A DNA stretch of 48,808 bases. Source: Flavobacteriales bacterium. Its GTDB lineage: Bacteria; Bacteroidota; Bacteroidia; Flavobacteriales_D; Crocinitomicaceae. Made by a program: the position numbers and the translations under genes. Under the pieces are notes generated by a model. That model was given only the letters and a program-made list of their open reading frames with translations. It was not told the DNA's origin and did not search any database. Location of the stretch: NCBI GenBank assembly GCA_947475275.1, contig CANJNE010000008.1:1-48808 (forward strand), read 5' to 3'. Of this stretch, positions 42,842 through 48,808 are shown piece after piece (positions within the stretch are counted from its first letter, which is position 1; each line of letters starts with the position of its first letter).

Positions 42842-44212
42842 TTACAGATTTATTATTTTGCTCGATTTTTCTTTTCTTAAAAAGCCATTTAGAATCGTTT
42901 TTGCATCCCGATCTTCAACATGTCGTTCAATAAATCGATTCCATTTTAAAGGGTGCAGATGATTGAAATGAAAGGGTGCATAACCAAATCCAATTATGCT
43001 TCCTTGTTCAACTAGGACGATGCTTTTTTCACTTTTGTTTCGACCTTTGTCAATAACATAAAAGCTTTCGCGATTGAAAGTTAGCTTATCTATAAGATTT
43101 TGAATTCGTTTGTTATAACTTTCTGCGTCTTCATCCTGAATACAAGCACCTTTACAAAGCTTAATAGTGTAATGAAAACATGAATCTTTTGAAGGGTACA
43201 TGTCACAAAGTTTTTGACACAATTCAAATTTTTCAATCCATTGGGAAATAGTGTTTGTTGCTTCTTTTTTTGTTGAAAAACTTGCAAAAGGAATCTCAGG
43301 ATTTTTGGATGTTTGCGCGTGATAAATCCGTAAGTAACCGTTTTCATCAGTATAATCGTAAACACCAATTGGAAATCGGCTATTTCTTAATTGGCGATTA
43401 TATATGGGCTTGTTAATTTTGATGAGTTGAGACTCTTTTAATAACGCAATGAGTTCCGAACCTGTTTCTTCAAATTCAACACGTGCAATTTCCATTTTCA
43501 TTTTCGCACCCTTTTTTGTAGTGTTGTTACGCAAATGTTGTTCAACGCGTTGTTTAATGTTCTTACTTTTCCCTATATAAATGAGTTGGTTATTTTCATT
43601 AAACAATTTATAAATACCAGTTTTACCAGGTAGCTCATCCAAGCTTGATATATTTAAATTAGGATGAAGGATTTTGGGATTAATCTCTTCTTGAATAAAC
43701 GTATTGAGTTTATTTTTATCTTTTTCATAAAGTATTCCGAAAAGTTCAGCAGTAGCAAGTGCATCGCCGCCTGCTCTATGTCTTCCTTCAATTGAGATTT
43801 GAAAATGATCGGCAATTTTTCCTAAACTGTAGGATGGTAGTCCTGGAATAACATATCTCGATGCGCGAACAGTACACAAATGAGGCAATCGAAAATCATA
43901 TCCTAAATTCTTGTACTCCTGTCTTAAGGTGCCGTAATCAAAACCAACATTGTGTGCAACAAAAATACATTCCTTTGAAAACTCAATTATCTTTTTTGCT
44001 ACCTCGTAAAATTTTGGAGCATTCTCTACCATTTTGTTATTGATACCCGTGAGCCGAACGATAAATTCAGGAATGTTAATCTCCGGATTGATTAAGGTTT
44101 CAAACTTTTCGATAATGCGCTCCCCGTCATGCTTGATTAATGCAATTTCAGTAATTTTTGAGTTCTTTGGACTTCCACCAGTGGTTTCAATATCAACGAT
44201 TACGTAGTTCAT
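42842..44212 (-). CDS. DEDDh exonuclease fused to a GIY-YIG (UvrC-like) nuclease
   Basis: A 456-residue DNA-processing protein. Residues 1-165 are a DnaQ-type 3'-5' exonuclease: Asp7 and Glu9 in VDIETTG, Asp92 in HNVGFDYG, His145 and Asp150 in HRAGGDALAT. Residues about 195-285 are a GIY-YIG nuclease like the first half of UvrC (KTGIYKLF at 198-205, IYIGKSKNIKQRV at 211-223). A Cys-rich segment follows (four Cys in CQKLC, KDSC and CKGAC) as in UvrC and Cho. It may cut and trim damaged DNA in one polypeptide (inference). Similar fusions exist in several phyla. Convergent with secDF. Confidence 0.88.
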   Translation of the reverse strand: MNYVIVDIETTGGSPKNSKITEIALIKHDGERIIEKFETLINPEINIPEFIVRLTGINNKMVENAPKFYEVAKKIIEFSKECIFVAHNVGFDYGTLRQEYKNLGYDFRLPHLCTVRASRYVIPGLPSYSLGKIADHFQISIEGRHRAGGDALATAELFGILYEKDKNKLNTFIQEEINPKILHPNLNISSLDELPGKTGIYKLFNENNQLIYIGKSKNIKQRVEQHLRNNTTKKGAKMKMEIARVEFEETGSELIALLKESQLIKINKPIYNRQLRNSRFPIGVYDYTDENGYLRIYHAQTSKNPEIPFASFSTKKEATNTISQWIEKFELCQKLCDMYPSKDSCFHYTIKLCKGACIQDEDAESYNKRIQNLIDKLTFNRESFYVIDKGRNKSEKSIVLVEQGSIIGFGYAPFHFNHLHPLKWNRFIERHVEDRDAKTILNGFLRKEKSSKIINL

Positions 44213-44307
44213 TCATTTCAAAAATACGATTAATTATTGATTCAAATCCTCAGACAAAACGATTCGTTGTGTTCTGAAATGTTGTAACTTAGCCAAAAAA
44301 TTATAAT

Positions 44308-45609
44308 ATGAAATGTTTACTTATTTTTTCCTTTCTTTTAACAACTTTATTCAGTTTTTCCCAAAGTAATCTTACTATTTTTAGTAATGACGGGAAACAG
44401 TTTTATGCTATTATGAATGGTATAAAGCAAAATTCTTTGCCTAAAACCAATGTATACATCAGTGGTATCAAAAATGGTAATTATGCTGTTAAAATAATAT
44501 TTGCTGACGGTGTAACTGCAGATATCGATAAGAATATAATGCTTACGGAACCATCTGATATTACAACTAAAATCGCTTTTAAGAAGGGGAAAGGAAAATT
44601 ACAATTGATAAGTTTAGAGCCTACGCACGGTGTATTAACTGATCCTTCGACTGTTGTTTATAGATCTACAGATGCTTCAGTATATACAGATGCTCCAGTT
44701 GTTACTCAAACGGTTACTACAACAAGCACAACAACTACTCAAAGGAACGACAATCAAAACGGAGGTGTAAATATGAATGTTGGTGTTTCTGGAAATGCAG
44801 CTAATCAAGGAATGAATCAAACAACCACTATTACCAATACTTCAAATCAAAGTACAAATGGAGGTATGAATATGAATGTTAACGTTAACGATCCAAACAA
44901 TTCTAACGGAAATATGGGAATGAATATGAATGTTAACGTTACTGATCCTACTTATAACAATAACAATAATAATGGAGGTATGAACATGAACATGAATGTT
45001 AGTGATCCAAACAATCCCAATGGTAACATGGGGATCAATATGAATGTTAATGTAACGGACCCAACAATGACTAATGGCACTGGTGGTATCAATATGAATA
45101 TTGATATGAGTGGAATGGGTATGGATATGGACATGAGTGGAACTGGCAATGGCAATGGAACAACTCAGTCGACGTCATCGTCTTCCACAACTACAACTGT
45201 TACTACAACACAAACTTCTTCATCCTCAAGTTCTTCTCATGGCTCCACGAGTATAAATACGAATAGCTCAGGAAATTCTACTGCGGTTACAAATAATTCG
45301 TCAAACAATGGTGGAAGCATCAATTGCAAAAACATCTTAGTTGATGATGCAACATTCGTTAATGATATTAAAGGTCTAAGCTTTGATTCGGATAAAGTTG
45401 ATTTGATTCGTGGAGATTTGCAGAATTATTGTATTACAGCAAGCCAAGCTTATAAAATTGTTGAAACATTAACTTACGATTCTGATCGTTTGGATATTTC
45501 TAAATTTTTGTACGACAGAATGATTGATAAGGACAAAGCAAATGTTTTGCTTCCATTGTTGACTTATGATTCAGACAAGATGGAATTTAAAGAGTATACA
45601 AGAAAATAA
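44308..45609 (+). CDS. Exported DUF4476 protein with Met/Asn-rich repeats
   Basis: A 433-residue protein with a signal peptide (MKCLLIFSFLLTTLFSFSQ). A small N-terminal beta domain (about 20-125) is followed by a Thr/Ser-rich linker, then repeats with the core MNMNVNVTDP (about 185-275) and another Ser/Thr linker. The last 90 residues are a DUF4476 domain, recognisable by FVNDIKGLSFDSDKVDLI, then three LTYDSD-like turns each followed by a helix. DUF4476 is found in exported Bacteroidota proteins and has no known activity. The repeat region is too simple to fold alone and may act as a spacer or bind metal through Met (inference). It stands alone between divergent and convergent neighbours. Confidence 0.82.
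   Translation: MKCLLIFSFLLTTLFSFSQSNLTIFSNDGKQFYAIMNGIKQNSLPKTNVYISGIKNGNYAVKIIFADGVTADIDKNIMLTEPSDITTKIAFKKGKGKLQLISLEPTHGVLTDPSTVVYRSTDASVYTDAPVVTQTVTTTSTTTTQRNDNQNGGVNMNVGVSGNAANQGMNQTTTITNTSNQSTNGGMNMNVNVNDPNNSNGNMGMNMNVNVTDPTYNNNNNNGGMNMNMNVSDPNNPNGNMGINMNVNVTDPTMTNGTGGINMNIDMSGMGMDMDMSGTGNGNGTTQSTSSSSTTTTVTTTQTSSSSSSSHGSTSINTNSSGNSTAVTNNSSNNGGSINCKNILVDDATFVNDIKGLSFDSDKVDLIRGDLQNYCITASQAYKIVETLTYDSDRLDISKFLYDRMIDKDKANVLLPLLTYDSDKMEFKEYTRK
44859..45110 (+). repeat. Imperfect Met/Asn-rich coding repeats
   Basis: Five diverged units of about 50-60 bases encode [GN]GMNMNVNV-[TNS]-DP followed by an Asn/Gly spacer. The first four are close at protein level but differ at many third positions, so they are older than the rpsP repeat. 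Confidence 0.75.
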
Positions 45610-45623
45610 AAAATATTGGGTAT

Positions 45624-45652
45624 AAAAAAAAGTGGCGAGAGCCACTTTTTTT
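45624..45652. terminator. Bidirectional intrinsic terminator between the DUF4476 gene and sucD
   Basis: A run of A, GTGGC, the loop GAGA (a GNRA tetraloop), GCCAC and a run of T form a 12-bp stem. It has U-tracts on both strands and lies between two convergent genes. Confidence 0.93.
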
Positions 45653-45694
45653 GTTTTATCTAAATTGAAAATATTTATTTTGATGATTTTTAAA

Positions 45695-46573
45695 TTAAGC
45701 TAGTACGCCAAGAACTTCCGCCATTTTCTTTCCAATATGAGCTGGAGAATCTACGACATGAATGCCGCATTCTCTCATAATACGTTTCTTAGCTTCTGCA
45801 GTATCATCAGCGCCACCAACAATAGCCCCTGCATGTCCCATTGTTCTACCTTTAGGGGCAGTTTCACCAGCAATAAATCCTACTACAGGCTTTTTAGAAT
45901 TTTCTTTAATCCATTTTGCTGCAATTGCCTCAAGATTACCTCCAATTTCACCAATCATGATAATTCCTTCAGTTTCAGGATCATTCATTAATAATTCTAC
46001 TGCTTCTTTTGTAGTAGTTCCAATGATTGGGTCTCCACCAATTCCTATTGCAGTTGTTATTCCAAGTCCAGCTTTAGCAACTTGATCAGCAGCTTCATAG
46101 GTTAAAGTTCCAGATTTTGACACAATACCTATTTTCCCTTTCTTGAAGACAAAACCAGGCATGATCCCAACTTTTGCTTCTCCAGCAGTAATAACCCCAG
46201 GACAATTTGGACCAATCAATCGGCAATCGAAACCTTTGATATACTCACGAGCAATTACCATATCTTTTACTGGAATACCTTCTGTAATACATACAATTAC
46301 TTTGATTCCAGCTTCGGCCGCTTCCATTATCGCATCAGCTGCAAATGCCGGTGGAACGAAAATAATCGAAACATCCGCACCTGTTTGATCAACTGCATCT
46401 TTAACAGTGTTAAAAACAGGTCTTTCTAAATGTTGTGACCCACCTTTACCAGGCGTAACACCACCAACTACATTGGTGCCATATTCGATCATTTGTCCGG
46501 CATGAAAGGTACCTTCACTTCCGGTAAATCCTTGAACAATTACTTTGGAATCTTTATTTACGAGTACACTCAT
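45695..46573 (-). CDS. sucD: Succinyl-CoA synthetase (ADP-forming) subunit alpha
   Basis: A 292-residue alpha subunit of the TCA-cycle enzyme that makes ATP or GTP from succinyl-CoA. The CoA-binding loop GFTGSEGT is at 15-22, and the phosphorylated active-site His247 lies in [19 protein letters not shown] near 121-126 is also diagnostic. The length is normal. The beta subunit gene sucC is not next to it, as often happens in this phylum. It has its own promoter and shares a terminator with the convergent gene. Confidence 0.97.
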   Translation of the reverse strand: MSVLVNKDSKVIVQGFTGSEGTFHAGQMIEYGTNVVGGVTPGKGGSQHLERPVFNTVKDAVDQTGADVSIIFVPPAFAADAIMEAAEAGIKVIVCITEGIPVKDMVIAREYIKGFDCRLIGPNCPGVITAGEAKVGIMPGFVFKKGKIGIVSKSGTLTYEAADQVAKAGLGITTAIGIGGDPIIGTTTKEAVELLMNDPETEGIIMIGEIGGNLEAIAAKWIKENSKKPVVGFIAGETAPKGRTMGHAGAIVGGADDTAEAKKRIMRECGIHVVDSPAHIGKKMAEVLGVLA

Positions 46574-46608
46574 TTTTCGAGTTTTTTATTTCTAGTTTAT
46601 ATTGTATA

Positions 46609-46639
46609 CAAAATTAAACGTTTGCTTGCTTTGTGCAAG
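46609..46639 (-). promoter_or_regulatory. Promoter of sucD
   Basis: Minus strand CTTG (46639-46636), 19 nt, then TAATTTTG (46616-46609). The -7 box is exact and the -33 box has one mismatch. It leaves a 35-nt stretch before the ATG. Confidence 0.55.
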
Positions 46640-46661
46640 GATTGGAACCTTTTTTATTGCA

Positions 46662-47111
46662 TTATTTTACGGCAAATATTTTCATTTCGAATTGTAGAAT
46701 CGAATTTTCTGGTATTGAATCTAATTTGTATTCGCCATAGGCCAATTGTGGAGGTGAAATCATGAATACTTCTGCTCCTGGTTTAAGTTCCAATGCGATT
46801 TCCTTCCATGCCGCAATTAAGTCTTTTACAGCAAACTGCACTAATTCCTTTTGTTCATCAACAATTTTCCCACTTAACAATGAAGCTTTATAGGTAAATT
46901 GAATACTATCCTGATAACGTATGAATTTACCAGCTCCAGGGGTGATAATTTTATAGTGCAAACCGGAATTGGATTGAATACAAGAGACTCCCTTTTTAGC
47001 CAAATAAGACTTGATTTCTTTATCAAAATTAACTTTATCGGATTCAGAATATGTTTGGCATCCAAAAAGTAATACCGATATAAATAAGTAGGTAAGAATA
47101 TGCCACTTCAT
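46662..47111 (-). CDS. FKBP-type peptidyl-prolyl isomerase lipoprotein
   Basis: A 149-residue lipoprotein: signal with lipobox LLFGC, Cys18. The rest is one FKBP domain with GLHYKIITPGAGKF, the flap YKASLLSGKIVDEQ, WKEIALELKPGAEVFMISPP and the closing IPENSILQFEMKIF. Members speed prolyl bond isomerisation in envelope proteins. The classical AYG near the C-terminus is present (QLAYGEYK). It lies 2 bp after the methyltransferase gene, in the same transcript. Confidence 0.85.
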   Translation of the reverse strand: MKWHILTYLFISVLLFGCQTYSESDKVNFDKEIKSYLAKKGVSCIQSNSGLHYKIITPGAGKFIRYQDSIQFTYKASLLSGKIVDEQKELVQFAVKDLIAAWKEIALELKPGAEVFMISPPQLAYGEYKLDSIPENSILQFEMKIFAVK

Positions 47112-47113
47112 AA

Positions 47114-47824
47114 TTATGAAACAAGTATTAGTTCGGCCAAATAGTGGTCATCCATTTCGTACACTTTCGACGCCTTGTAACCAGTATTTTTTGCAGCTTG
47201 AAATAAATTGTCAAAATCCACATATAACCAGTCAAACCATTCACTTTTTTCTGTTTTGTATTGCATTTGAAACCTGAAGTTTCCGTAATATTCCGTATTT
47301 AAATCAATCCAAAGCGATCCATCTTCATCTTCGTACAGGTATTTTATGTCTGATGAGTCACACAAGATTTTTCCACCTGGATTTAATAATTTTTTAGCAT
47401 GAATAAGTGTTGCTTCCAGATTGGAAAGTTTTCCTGCAATACCAACACCGTTCATTAAGAGCAGTAAAGTATCGAATTTACCACCTTCAAAATCGAAAAA
47501 ATCTTGTTGAACAGCATTTATTCCCATTGCTTTCATATGGCTGATTGCACCAGTTGAAGTATCAATGGCAAGAACCTTGTTACCTCTATCCATTAATTCG
47601 AGCGCATGGATACCTGCACCAGCACCAACATCTAAAACAGAGCCTTTCACAAGATTTAATGCTTGAAGTTCCAATTCTGGCATTTCAGAAAGCCCACGAA
47701 ATAATACCTCAACAGGAATAATGTCATCCTCGCAAATGTCTGATTTAACAATGATATCTGCAGGTTTTTTAGATTTTTGAAAGTCAAGTATTGCCTGACC
47801 AATAGGGTCGCCTTGTTTTGTCAT
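47114..47824 (-). CDS. Class I SAM-dependent methyltransferase
   Basis: A 236-residue cytoplasmic methyltransferase. Motif I is VLDVGAGAGIHALEL (about 64-78), motif II ends in VLAIDTS, and motif IV is in FDTLLLLMNGVGIAG. No acceptor-specific domain can be named; small-molecule or protein substrates are both possible. It follows the pRiA4b-like gene with no gap (start at the base after its stop), so the two are transcribed together. Confidence 0.85.
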   Translation of the reverse strand: MTKQGDPIGQAILDFQKSKKPADIIVKSDICEDDIIPVEVLFRGLSEMPELELQALNLVKGSVLDVGAGAGIHALELMDRGNKVLAIDTSTGAISHMKAMGINAVQQDFFDFEGGKFDTLLLLMNGVGIAGKLSNLEATLIHAKKLLNPGGKILCDSSDIKYLYEDEDGSLWIDLNTEYYGNFRFQMQYKTEKSEWFDWLYVDFDNLFQAAKNTGYKASKVYEMDDHYLAELILVS

Positions 47825-48382
47825 TTAATAATCGTATTCATCGTATTTTTCATATCCACCCAAATCTTCTTCATCATAGTCATCATCATAGCCATCGTAA
47901 CCAAACTCATCTTCTTCATCAATATCGCCAACAAACATGTTTTCATTGTCTTCAGCTGATTTTGAGTCTTCTGGTGGTGCGCCTCCTACTGATAATAACA
48001 ATTGAGGAGTTTGTGGTCCTTCTTTTTCGTAACCTATGAGTTCGATTAAAAAAATCCACATACGCATGAAATCGTAAACCAAAATAAATTTTTGATCTGG
48101 CTCTTCAAGATAATTTTTAATAATTGCATTCTTCATTATCGATGCTGGAGCATCAATATCATCGTCTTCGTAGGATAAATCCATTAAGCTGATTTCAAAA
48201 CCTTTATCCCAACTGTCGTTTGAAACATAAAAGCTCGCCATTTCATTACCACTGAAATTAAAGGAATTAACGATACTTTTATAAAACGATTCAAAATTAT
48301 CTTGATCATCAATGAGAATATCACGAAAAATTTCGTTGTCACTGTCTGTATCAAGAAGTACCCTGAATTTTAGTCCTGCCAT
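47825..48382 (-). CDS. pRiA4b ORF-3-like protein with acidic tail
   Basis: A 185-residue protein. The first 145 residues resemble the plasmid pRiA4b ORF-3 / IS1096 passenger TnpR family (LKFRVLLDTD, NFESFYKSIVNSF, FILVYDFMRMWIFLIELIG). The last 35 residues are almost only Asp, Glu, Tyr and Gly. Despite the family name there is no transposase, inverted repeat or target duplication here, and the neighbours are housekeeping genes. Function unknown; the acidic tail suggests binding to a basic partner. Confidence 0.75.
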   Translation of the reverse strand: MAGLKFRVLLDTDSDNEIFRDILIDDQDNFESFYKSIVNSFNFSGNEMASFYVSNDSWDKGFEISLMDLSYEDDDIDAPASIMKNAIIKNYLEEPDQKFILVYDFMRMWIFLIELIGYEKEGPQTPQLLLSVGGAPPEDSKSAEDNENMFVGDIDEEDEFGYDGYDDDYDEEDLGGYEKYDEYDY

Positions 48383-48421
48383 CTTTTTTATTTTCGTTAT
48401 ATAAATGTAATGGTTTTGAAT

Positions 48422-48808
48422 TTATTGAAGCTCATTTTTTAACTCGAGACCAAGATTCTTTCCTAAATTCAACATAAAACGATAAGCTTCATCGTAATCA
48501 TTTTCAATAATACCTTCGAGAATAGCTTCCTTTATTTGGGATTTTATTTTTCCAATTTCATTACAAGGTCCTATTCCGAACGTTTCCATAACCAATTCAC
48601 CTGAAATTGGGGGTTGAAAGTTTCGTATACGGTCTTTTTCTTCAACAAGAAGAAGTTTCTCCTTTACCTTCTTAAAGTTTTCCCGATAGCGTTTTACTTT
48701 AAACTCATTTTTAGAGGTAATGTCAGCATTACATAATATCATTAGATCTTCAATATCATCACCAGCCTCGCTTAAAAGTCGGCGAATTGCAGAATCGGTT
48801 ACTGAGCC
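48422..48808 (-). CDS. CCA tRNA nucleotidyltransferase, C-terminal part (5' end outside window)
   Basis: The frame runs from the right edge (48808) to the stop at 48422: 128 residues, no start inside needed. It carries DSAIRRLLSEAGDDIEDLM, CNADITSK, then FQPPISGELVMETFGIGPC and KIKSQIKEAILEGII. These belong to the helical C-terminal domain of class II CCA-adding enzymes with an HD domain. The enzyme builds or repairs the CCA end of tRNA. An internal ATG at 48742 is not the true start. It lies 39 bp upstream of the pRiA4b-like gene. Confidence 0.82.
   Translation of the reverse strand, partial: GSVTDSAIRRLLSEAGDDIEDLMILCNADITSKNEFKVKRYRENFKKVKEKLLLVEEKDRIRNFQPPISGELVMETFGIGPCNEIGKIKSQIKEAILEGIIENDYDEAYRFMLNLGKNLGLELKNELQ

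Noticed and set aside
47825-48382. Possible mobile element because of the IS1096/TnpR family name
   Set aside because: No transposase, terminal repeat or target duplication is seen, and the gene is packed without gap against a methyltransferase gene.

Overview
The window reads as a chromosomal segment of an AT-rich Bacteroidota, most likely in the Flavobacteriales. Three things point there. Promoter-like sites follow the TTTG-N19-TAnnTTTG pattern of that phylum rather than sigma70 boxes. Two secreted proteins (14868-16346, 33199-35523) end in type IX secretion (T9SS) sorting domains. Several family forms are typical of the phylum: a single-chain SecDF, a fused E1 alpha/beta dehydrogenase, a short NuoG, an S16 protein with an acidic tail, and DUF4476. 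Genus cannot be fixed from the sequence. I see no tRNA, rRNA, CRISPR array, insertion sequence or phage gene. No gap between genes exceeds 300 bases.

Layout. (1) 1-6868, minus strand: a seven-gene, overlapping operon read from 6818 down to the left edge. It encodes an NAD-dependent reductase, a metallo-beta-lactamase-fold hydrolase, a PaaK/F390-synthetase-like adenylating enzyme, a KAS III, a membrane-anchored sulfotransferase, an alpha/beta-hydrolase with a Cys nucleophile, and a di-iron fatty acid hydroxylase cut by the window edge. Together they look like a pathway for an unusual, probably hydroxylated and sulfated lipid; this is the strongest candidate for an undescribed system here. (2) 6922-13462, minus: a GNAT acetyltransferase, a secreted S9 peptidase, two related exported proteins, an envelope protein with a lipoprotein-GNA/TolB-like front half, and an HTH regulator. 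(3) 13523-17067, plus: rpsP with a repeat-bearing acidic tail, rimM, a T9SS cargo protein and a TrmN6-type methyltransferase. (4) 17122-29917, plus: a complete 14-gene complex I operon, nuoA to nuoN. (5) 29936-32974, minus: a thioredoxin-like protein and a fused 2-oxo-acid dehydrogenase E1.

(6) 33049-39668, plus: a 36-residue membrane protein, a choice-of-anchor-B T9SS protein, then an overlapping set (lipid-linked GT2, HAD phosphatase, YwqK-like protein, lipoprotein, GT4) suggestive of surface glycan work. (7) 39724-42837: secDF with a clear promoter and a UUCG-loop terminator. (8) 42842-48808: an exonuclease/GIY-YIG fusion, a DUF4476 protein with Met/Asn repeats, sucD, an FKBP lipoprotein, a methyltransferase, a pRiA4b ORF-3-like acidic protein and the 3' part of a CCA tRNA nucleotidyltransferase gene. 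Most of this is housekeeping; the accessory character is concentrated in regions 1 and 2 and in the 35-40 kb block.
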